DNA of 12,023 nucleotides from an uncultured Bryobacterales bacterium (GTDB lineage: Bacteria > Acidobacteriota > Terriglobia > Bryobacterales > UBA6623), in NCBI GenBank assembly GCA_946887065.1, contig CAMPKL010000049.1, positions 1 to 12,023 on the forward strand, written 5' to 3'. Shown piece by piece: positions 6,654 through 12,023 of this stretch. Each line of letters begins with the position of its first letter. Position 1 is the stretch's first letter. The notes below the pieces were generated by a model. That model searched no databases and was not told the origin of the DNA. It saw nothing but the letters and a program-made list of their open reading frames with translations. Position numbers and translations under genes: made by a program.

Positions 6654-9401
6654 CTAGCGAACTGCGGGCGGCGGTGTCACAGGGATGTTACGAAATGAAA
6701 TCCGATGGCCTTGCGCCAGGGCGCTGAGCGCTGAGCGCAGCTGATCGCGTTGTTGTTGCATGGCATGCGAGTCCCCCGCAGCAACCGCTTGCGCCGGGCC
6801 CAGAGTCAGTCCTCCAGCGTTACGCCAAACAGGGCGGACCGGGGCCGCGACCGCAGCCGCGGCTTCGAATGCTTCGAGCCGAAAACGCGAACGGGCGGCA
6901 TTCTCTCCCGCCGGCGAGTCGGCGAGAACGACTACGCTCATGCCCTTCTGTAGGGCAGATCGAATGCTTTCGCTCAAGGCTGCGGCGTTCCCGTTCGGGG
7001 GTGCGACGAGCGGCTCGACGAGAAAAGCCACGGGGCCGGGGAGTTCGCGCAGCGCCGACTCGTCAGCGAGGACCGCGGGCGCCGGGAGGCCGGCCAGCAC
7101 AGCAGCGGCATCGAAGCGGTCGAGCCGGTTCGCGAGATAGAGGCTAGCGGTCGGCGCAGCCGCAGCCGCTCTTACCTCGATGCCCTCGAGCGAGAGCAGC
7201 AGGCGCAGGCCCGGCAGCACAAAGAACCGCGCCGAGCGCGGCGAGGGCATCAGCCGTGCGACCAGGCCGAGCAGCGCCGCGATCGACCAGCGTCCAGCGC
7301 TCTTGCCCGCGGCGCGAATCGCATCGAAAACCTGATCGTCAATGTGGTTGATCCAGCCGGTCAGATTGCCCAGCCACAACCGCAGCAATTGGCGCCACGG
7401 CGCGTCCGTTTGTCGGTTGGCGATCTCGCCCGACTCATAGAGTTGGCGCGTTTCGCTGCGGCGGATCTTTCCGCTGGAGGTCTTCGGGACGGCGTGCGGC
7501 GGCACGAGTTGCACGACGTCGGGAGGGATACCGACTTTAGCGGCGACGTTCTCGATGATCTCGTGCCGTATGCGGGAGCGTTCGGCCTCTACCGTCACGC
7601 GTGTTTCGGCGACGACGATGAGACGTTCCGTGCCTGCCTTTTCGTCCACGGAACCGAAGGCTGCGACGCAGCCTTTGCGCACGCCTTCGACTTCCGCGGC
7701 CGCAACTTCGACGTCTTGCGGAATGATGTTGTGGCCGGATTTAATGATGACGTCTTTCAGGCGTCCGGTGACGTAGAGTTCGCCGTCGGCCTCATAGCCG
7801 AGGTCGCCGGAGTCCATCCAGCCTTCGTCGTCGATGACCGCGCGGGATGCCTCAGGGTTGCGGTAGTAGCCTGCCGTACGGGAGGGACCGCGGAACAGGA
7901 TGCGGCCGCGCACACGCTCGCCCACGAGATTGCCGGCATCGTCGACGACTCTGATTTCGTGCAGGCGCAACGCGTGACCATTAGCGACAAACCGGAGCTT
8001 GAGCTCGGTATCATCACTGGCCGGCCTGGCGATACCCTCACGCTCGAAAGTGGTGCGATCGATGACGTCGATGACCGGGCGCCTGTTGATGGCCGGAAAC
8101 GTCAGCGCGACCGACGACTCCGCCAAGCCGTAACAGGGCACGTAAGCCTCCGGACGAAAACCCCAGGGCCCAAAGCGCTCGGCAAAGGCTTCAAGCGTGT
8201 GCGCCAACACCGGTTCGCCGGCGTTGATCGCGATGCGCCAAGCGCTAAGGTCCACGCCTTCCAGCGCCGCATCGGAAATCTTCGCGCTGCACAAATCGAA
8301 AGAAAAGTTCGGCGCGGGGCAGAGCGTGCCGCCGGAATCGCTCATCGCCCACAACCAGCGTTCGGGCCGCGATAAAAAATCGAGCGGAGACATTACCGTG
8401 ATCGGGTGCGCGTGATAAAGGCTAAACAGCCACGAGCCGATCAAGCCCATGTCGTGATAGAGCGGCAGCCAACTGACGACGACATCATGGGGCGTGGCCT
8501 GCACCGCTTCGCCGATGCCGCGGACGTTGGCAAGTACGTTCGAGTGCGTCAGCGTGACCCCTTTCGGGTTGCCGGTCGAGCCCGAAGTGTATTGGATAAA
8601 GAAAATCTCGCTCGTCTCGGGCCAAGGGCCGCTGAAATCGCGCCCTCGCCCCATGAGTTCCTCGGCGGTCACGACTTCGATCAGACTGGGTAATCCAAGC
8701 CGCATCACATCGGCCACGATCTTCGCCTGATCGAACGAAATAAGGAACTTCACCTCGGCGTTGCGCAAGATGGCGAGCTGACGCCGGACGTACTCTTCAA
8801 TCTGTTTCGGCCGCGCCGGCGGATAGATCGGCACCGCGATTCCGCCGGCCAGCGCCACGCCGAAGAACGTGTAGAAAAAATCCGCGCAAGTCGGCAGCAT
8901 GATAGCGACCGTTTCGCCCGGCTCGAGCCCCGATGCGATCAGCCCGGCGGCGACTTCTCGTGAGCGCTTGTAGAGACGTCCGTAGGAGATCGGGCGGGGA
9001 ACGTCGTCCTCGATCAGATGGACCTGCACTCGCTCGGGATGCGACTCCGCCAAGCGGCGCAGCACTTCGACAAACGTACGAGCCTCAGCGAAGGGCTCAG
9101 GCGCGGGCGGCGACTTGGGGATGGCGTAACGTATGCGTGCCGGACCCGAGGAATCCGCCCCGAGCAACGCTGCTGCATATTCGCCCGGCGTCTCCGCCTT
9201 TTGGGCGATGTCATCCGGCAAGCGCTTATCGAAGCGTCGCTCAAGCCGCATCAGCAGCTCGACGCGTTCGAGACTGCCCAGCCCTAGGTCCTTGTCGAGG
9301 GACGAGTCGAGCGTTGCGCGTTCGGCGGCATCCTTGGCCCCCAACTCCAGCAACACTTCGCGGACGACTTCGAGCACGCCCTGGCCGACTTCAGTGCTCA
9401 C
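6654..9401 (-). CDS. ACP - fatty-acyl-AMP ligase - degenerate PlsC-like fusion
   Basis: I start this at GTG 9401 (915 residues). It overlaps the upstream TGA as GTGA and has GGAG about ten bases before; the longer frame to 9443 would only add residues inside the reductase gene. Domains in order: an acyl carrier domain (about 1-85) with DLGLGSLERVEL, phosphopantetheine site S43; then a fatty-acyl-AMP ligase (about 105-660). The ligase shows YTSGSTGNPKG (271-281), SWLPLYHDMGLIG, PCYGLAESS, DSGDLG, TGRLKDVIIKSGHNIIPQD and the catalytic lysine K645 in TSSGKIRR. The C-terminal part (about 700-880) is laid out like PlsC acyltransferases, but NHxxxxD reads NRLDRFD (758-764) and the FPEGTRS region reads ADSPAGENAARS. 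It should adenylate an acid and load its own ACP; the C-terminal domain is probably non-catalytic. It is coupled to the reductase and followed by a GNAT-like gene. Confidence 0.87.
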   Translation of the reverse strand: MSTEVGQGVLEVVREVLLELGAKDAAERATLDSSLDKDLGLGSLERVELLMRLERRFDKRLPDDIAQKAETPGEYAAALLGADSSGPARIRYAIPKSPPAPEPFAEARTFVEVLRRLAESHPERVQVHLIEDDVPRPISYGRLYKRSREVAAGLIASGLEPGETVAIMLPTCADFFYTFFGVALAGGIAVPIYPPARPKQIEEYVRRQLAILRNAEVKFLISFDQAKIVADVMRLGLPSLIEVVTAEELMGRGRDFSGPWPETSEIFFIQYTSGSTGNPKGVTLTHSNVLANVRGIGEAVQATPHDVVVSWLPLYHDMGLIGSWLFSLYHAHPITVMSPLDFLSRPERWLWAMSDSGGTLCPAPNFSFDLCSAKISDAALEGVDLSAWRIAINAGEPVLAHTLEAFAERFGPWGFRPEAYVPCYGLAESSVALTFPAINRRPVIDVIDRTTFEREGIARPASDDTELKLRFVANGHALRLHEIRVVDDAGNLVGERVRGRILFRGPSRTAGYYRNPEASRAVIDDEGWMDSGDLGYEADGELYVTGRLKDVIIKSGHNIIPQDVEVAAAEVEGVRKGCVAAFGSVDEKAGTERLIVVAETRVTVEAERSRIRHEIIENVAAKVGIPPDVVQLVPPHAVPKTSSGKIRRSETRQLYESGEIANRQTDAPWRQLLRLWLGNLTGWINHIDDQVFDAIRAAGKSAGRWSIAALLGLVARLMPSPRSARFFVLPGLRLLLSLEGIEVRAAAAAPTASLYLANRLDRFDAAAVLAGLPAPAVLADESALRELPGPVAFLVEPLVAPPNGNAAALSESIRSALQKGMSVVVLADSPAGENAARSRFRLEAFEAAAAVAAPVRPVWRNAGGLTLGPAQAVAAGDSHAMQQQRDQLRSALSALAQGHRISFRNIPVTPPPAVR

Positions 9402-10885
9402 AGTTGAAAGCTCCAATCGCGCACCGCGTCGGGTTGCACCCACTTCAGTACGCCTTCGATTTCGTTGTCCCGCCAGTAGCTCGGCCAGTCGATCAGCTCC
9501 GGCGTCCAGGGCAGACGTTTGCGGTCTTCGTCCGACAACTCCGCCATGGCCATGCGGATGTGATTCGCTTCAAACAAATAGCAATTCTGTTCGGTGAAAG
9601 GCAGGTACTGCTCAACGGTCTGCTCACGGAAGCGCAACTGCAGGGCGGCTTGGCGCATCTGCCCCGACTTGCGCGCTGCCGCCGCCGCGGCGCCGGGGAG
9701 CCCCTTGGACTTGAGCCACTTGCTCAAAGACTGGAAGCGGCGCTCTAACCTCTCCACGCGCGCTTTCTGGCGACGATTGCGCTGCAGGTAGATCCGCCCC
9801 TCAAACAGCTTCGGCTCGCCACTCACCTTTGCCCCGCGCCGTTTTGCTTCCGACGCCAACAACGCAATCAGCGAGCGCATCGGGAAAGGATTCCTGTCGG
9901 AGCCCGCAAGTTGATAAACCTTGTCGGCACGCCCTTCCGCCAACAATGCGCCGACGGCTAGCATCGCCCCCGCGATCTGGTCGACCGGCACGACTTCCAA
10001 CGACAGATCCGCACGCGCCGGCCATTCGCTCATCCCGCCCAGCGCCATCAGCACCAACGGCGCCGCCGTGCGTCCGCCTTCAACCCAACCCGCAAAGGGG
10101 AATTCCAACGCGCTCTCGACGATCGCCGGCCGCACGATCGCCCACTCGATATCCTTGCGCGCGGCCAGCGTCTGTTCGCCCAAGCTCTTGGCGTAGGTGT
10201 AGGTGTTGACCCAGCCCCAACGCTCGGCGCGGGACCGCCCCAATTCCGTCAAGGCCTGCTGCGCCGCCCTATCGCGACCGCTCGCCGTCAACTCCCCGAT
10301 ACGCTCGCGCAGTTTGGCGATCTCCGTTTGCGCATCGAACGACGTGTCGCTTCGATCCTTCCTCAGCGGATAGAAACCTTCAATCGCCTCATTCTCTTCC
10401 ACCAGCCCGTTGCCGCGTCCGGCCACGTAGCATGTCGACACGTGCAGCAGCTTGGCGCCGATTCTCGCCGCAAGGTCGGCCACCTTTTCTACCGCGTCTA
10501 CATTGGCCCGCAGCGATTCATCGACCGGCGCGAAGAACTCTACCAGGCCCGCGCAGTGGATGATCAGCTTGACCCCTGTCATCGCTCGCGCCGCTGCCTC
10601 GCCCAACTCCGCCGCATCGCCCTCATGCACGACGATCCGCTTGGCGAAGTCCTCCCTGTCGAACGGTTGGAAGACCGGCGAGGCCAACACCTCGTCTTCA
10701 AACCGCCGTTGCGCCGAGACGCCCCGCCGCGGGCGCACCAATACATGCACGCGCGCGGCGTCGGGATAACGCGCCAACAACATCGCGAGCGTGACCTTGC
10801 CCACGAACCCGTTGGCGCCCGTGATCAGAATTTCGTTCGCTTGGAACGTGCGGGAAACGTCGATCAAAAGGCGAGAATTCTCCAC
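9398..10885 (-). CDS. Fatty-acyl (thioester) reductase, NAD-binding-4/SDR type
   Basis: I start this at GTG 10885 (495 residues). The open frame reaches TTG 10957, but that codon is the -35 TTGACA of a strong promoter whose expected transcript begins near 10922. The enzyme has an extended-SDR Rossmann fold: LITGANGFVGK (about 20-30), VHVLVRP, IIHCAGLVEFF, and the active-site set STCYVAG (S150) and YTYAK (Y229, K233). A charged helical insertion (about 185-220) precedes the YxxxK, as in fatty-acyl-CoA reductases. The C-terminal third (from about 360) ends with LPWTPELIDWPSYWRDNEIEGVLKWV, resembling the FAR C-terminal domain. It should reduce an acyl thioester with NADPH to aldehyde or alcohol. 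The translational coupling to the ACP-FAAL fusion suggests its substrate is that ACP's thioester. The GTG has no obvious ribosome site; GTG at 10909 is the alternative. Confidence 0.85.
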   Translation of the reverse strand: MENSRLLIDVSRTFQANEILITGANGFVGKVTLAMLLARYPDAARVHVLVRPRRGVSAQRRFEDEVLASPVFQPFDREDFAKRIVVHEGDAAELGEAAARAMTGVKLIIHCAGLVEFFAPVDESLRANVDAVEKVADLAARIGAKLLHVSTCYVAGRGNGLVEENEAIEGFYPLRKDRSDTSFDAQTEIAKLRERIGELTASGRDRAAQQALTELGRSRAERWGWVNTYTYAKSLGEQTLAARKDIEWAIVRPAIVESALEFPFAGWVEGGRTAAPLVLMALGGMSEWPARADLSLEVVPVDQIAGAMLAVGALLAEGRADKVYQLAGSDRNPFPMRSLIALLASEAKRRGAKVSGEPKLFEGRIYLQRNRRQKARVERLERRFQSLSKWLKSKGLPGAAAAAARKSGQMRQAALQLRFREQTVEQYLPFTEQNCYLFEANHIRMAMAELSDEDRKRLPWTPELIDWPSYWRDNEIEGVLKWVQPDAVRDWSFQL

Positions 10886-10928
10886 GCTTAAAGGGCTTCG
10901 AGGCCGCACGGCGGAGGTCGAATACCCC

Positions 10929-10957
10929 ACGCTATCGGCCTGTAAACCCTTTGTCAA
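10929..10957 (-). promoter_or_regulatory. Sigma-70-type promoter of the reductase-FAAL operon
   Basis: On the minus strand a perfect -35 TTGACA (10957-10952), a 17-bp spacer and a -10 of TAGCGT (10934-10929, three of six) are followed by a predicted start near 10922. That leaves a leader of about 37 bases before GTG 10885. Confidence 0.7.
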
Positions 10958-10982
10958 GAGCGGGGAACCCGCGTGCTACACT
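10951..10982 (+). promoter_or_regulatory. argS: Candidate divergent promoter for argS
   Basis: On the plus strand TGC-TACACT (10974-10982) reads as an extended -10. TTGTCA (10951-10956) could be its -35, but at a long 20-bp spacing. It overlaps the -35 of the opposite promoter by five bases, so polymerase could not occupy both at once. The -10 is more convincing than the -35. Confidence 0.5.
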
Positions 10983-11005
10983 TGCCTCTATCAGGCGTCG
11001 CCCGC

Positions 11006-11029
11006 GCCCGCCGCTTCGGCGGGCTTTTT
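11006..11029 (+). terminator. Terminator-like hairpin in the argS leader (possible attenuator)
   Basis: A perfect 8-bp G/C stem (11006-11013 with 11017-11024) with a CTT loop runs directly into five T. No plus-strand gene ends upstream of it in this window. It lies between the predicted argS transcription start (about 10989) and the argS start codon, so it either attenuates argS or ends a very short transcript of about 40 nt. Confidence 0.7.
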
Positions 11030-11040
11030 CGTTCCGCTCT

Positions 11041-11045
11041 GAGGA
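11041..11045 (+). promoter_or_regulatory. argS: Ribosome binding site that sets the argS start
   Basis: GAGGA lies seven bases before TTG 11053. It selects this TTG over the second in-frame TTG at 11059, which would be 13 bases away. Confidence 0.75.
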
Positions 11046-11052
11046 TCAGCCC

Positions 11053-12023
11053 TTGTTTTTGGCTCTCGAAGAACGCCTGCGCGCCGCGGTCGCTGCGCAC
11101 ATCAAACGACGCTACAACGTCGATATCCCCGTCGTTATCGAACTGCCCCGCCAGCCGGAGTTCGGCGAATTGGCCACGCCCGTCAGCTTCGCTTTGGCCA
11201 AGGAACTGAAGCAGGCCCCGCGGCAGATCGCCATGGAGCTTGTGGGCAAACTGGTGGAGATCCCGGGAATCGCCGCCATCGAAGTCGCCGGGGGCGGCTT
11301 TTTGAACGTTCGCTTGGAGCGTGGCGCATACGCCCAGAGCCTCCGCGCCGGAGAATCGTACGCCGCCGATCGCACCCCTAGAAAAATCATCATCGAGCAC
11401 ACCAACATCAACCCAAACAAGGCCGCGCACATCGGACACCTGCGCAATGCCGTCCTGGGAGACACCTTGGTGCGCATGATGCGCGCCCTGGGAGAGAACG
11501 TCGAGGCGCAGAACTACATCGACAACACCGGCGTTCAAGTAGCGGACGTCGTGGCCGCATTCCATCACTTGGAAAAGATGACCGCGGCCCAGGTTTCGGA
11601 ATTGGTCAACAACCCCGACCTCAAGTTCGACTACTACTGTTGGGATCTCTACGCCCGCATCTCGCAGCACTATCAAAAAGAACCTGATTCACTGGCCTGG
11701 CGCACCGAGACCTTGCACGCCATCGAAGCCGACCAAGGCGATTTGGCGGAAATCGGACGCATCGTCGCCGACGCCATCGTCCACTGCCACCTGGACACCA
11801 TGTACCGCCTCAACGTGGAGTACGACGTGCTCCCGCGCGAAAGCGAAATCTTGCACATGCAGTTCTGGTCAGCGGCGTTCGAGATGCTCAAAGAGCGTAA
11901 GGCGATCTATCTCGAAGACAAAGGCAAACTCAAAGGCTGCTGGGTCATGCCTTCCGAACTCTTTCAAGAGACCAAAAAGAAGGACGAGGAAGAGGAAGAA
12001 GAGTCGAAGTTCGAAGAGTCGAA
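11053..12023 (+). CDS. argS: Arginyl-tRNA synthetase, N-terminal part (cut by window end)
   Basis: The frame is open from TTG 11053 to the end of the window (323 codons seen). It charges tRNA-Arg with arginine in the cytosol as a class I synthetase. The first about 105 residues form the ArgS N-terminal tRNA-binding domain (LPRQPEFGELATPVSFALAKEL, GGGFLNVRL). The catalytic core opens with IEHTNINPNKAAHIGHLRN, which holds the HIGH signature, followed by QNYIDNTGVQVADV. The phrases INPNKAAHIGH and LKGCWVMP suggest the ArgS subtype seen in Acidobacteria and some other phyla rather than the E. coli type; this is from memory. Near residue 310 there is a lysine/glutamate-rich linker (see the separate entry). 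Start choice rests on GAGGA seven bases upstream. The KMSKS-equivalent and anticodon domain lie beyond the window. Confidence 0.95.
   Translation, partial: MFLALEERLRAAVAAHIKRRYNVDIPVVIELPRQPEFGELATPVSFALAKELKQAPRQIAMELVGKLVEIPGIAAIEVAGGGFLNVRLERGAYAQSLRAGESYAADRTPRKIIIEHTNINPNKAAHIGHLRNAVLGDTLVRMMRALGENVEAQNYIDNTGVQVADVVAAFHHLEKMTAAQVSELVNNPDLKFDYYCWDLYARISQHYQKEPDSLAWRTETLHAIEADQGDLAEIGRIVADAIVHCHLDTMYRLNVEYDVLPRESEILHMQFWSAAFEMLKERKAIYLEDKGKLKGCWVMPSELFQETKKKDEEEEEESKFEES
11968..12023 (+). repeat. Purine-rich low-complexity stretch in argS
   Basis: A run dominated by A and G with GAA/GAG/AAG codons encodes KKKDEEEEEESKFEESK. The hexamer GTCGAA occurs twice (12003-12008 and 12018-12023), and TTCGAA once between them. 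It continues past the window end, so its full length is unknown. Confidence 0.7.

Noticed and set aside
7344..8375. A 343-codon open frame on the plus strand inside the FAAL gene
   Set aside because: It lies wholly antisense to strongly conserved ligase motifs. Its composition is what GC-rich codon use on the opposite strand produces, and I recognise no domain in it.
8933..9748. A 271-codon plus-strand frame across the FAAL-reductase junction
   Set aside because: It is Arg/Pro/Ala-rich with no domain, and it is antisense to two well-supported genes.
10886..10957. TTG 10957 as start of the reductase
   Set aside because: The TTG is part of a consensus -35 with a matching -10 downstream, so this stretch is promoter and leader rather than coding sequence.
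10985..11052. A tRNA or T-box in the argS leader
   Set aside because: The leader is far too short for a T-box and shows no cloverleaf or CCA end; only a simple hairpin with a T-run is present.
10954..11676. A 240-codon minus-strand frame opposite argS
   Set aside because: The plus strand encodes the ArgS N-domain and HIGH motif here, so this frame is its shadow. It would also overlap the promoter region.

Overview
The window is about 60% GC and densely coded on both strands, with no gap above 140 bases between genes and no sign of mobile elements, CRISPR, rRNA or tRNA. The gene repertoire suggests a soil-type Acidobacteriota chromosome, perhaps the Solibacter/Bryobacter lineage. The pointers are a large Tat-exported two-domain hydrolase, a secreted single-haem cytochrome-like protein, the variant ArgS type, and frequent TTG/GTG starts. 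This taxonomic call is inference from gene content, not a search.

Layout. 1-280: rpsU (ribosomal protein bS21, TTG start) and a strong hairpin terminator. 280-732 (minus): a DCC-family (DUF393) thiol-redox protein. 805-2814 (plus): a Tat-exported tandem alpha/beta-hydrolase that seems to lack the nucleophile serine in both halves, with a weak terminator after it. 2954-6103 (minus): a fumarylacetoacetate-hydrolase (FAH) family enzyme, an O-methyltransferase 23 bp downstream, then a secreted CXXCH protein. 6204-10885 (minus): an operon of a fatty-acyl reductase, an ACP-FAAL-PlsC-like fusion joined to it by a GTGA overlap, and a small GNAT-like protein. 11053 to the window end (plus): the N-terminal half of argS.

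The most interesting unit is the 10885-6204 operon. The fusion can activate a carboxylic acid as its acyl-adenylate and load it on its own N-terminal acyl carrier domain. The coupled reductase could then release it as aldehyde or alcohol. This is the logic of a carboxylic acid reductase (A-T-R), but split in two genes and reordered (R, then T-A). With its C-terminal acyltransferase-like domain it also recalls the domain set of the myxobacterial ether-lipid enzyme ElbD. That acyltransferase domain has lost its HX4D histidine, so it is unlikely to be a working acyltransferase.

The divergent region between this operon and argS is compact and readable. It has a perfect TTGACA -35 with a 17-bp spacer for the reductase, an argS promoter candidate facing away from the same few bases, and a terminator-like hairpin in the argS leader. 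Several starts are corrected here from internal evidence: the hydrolase at 805, the FAAL fusion at 9401, the reductase at 10885 and argS at 11053.
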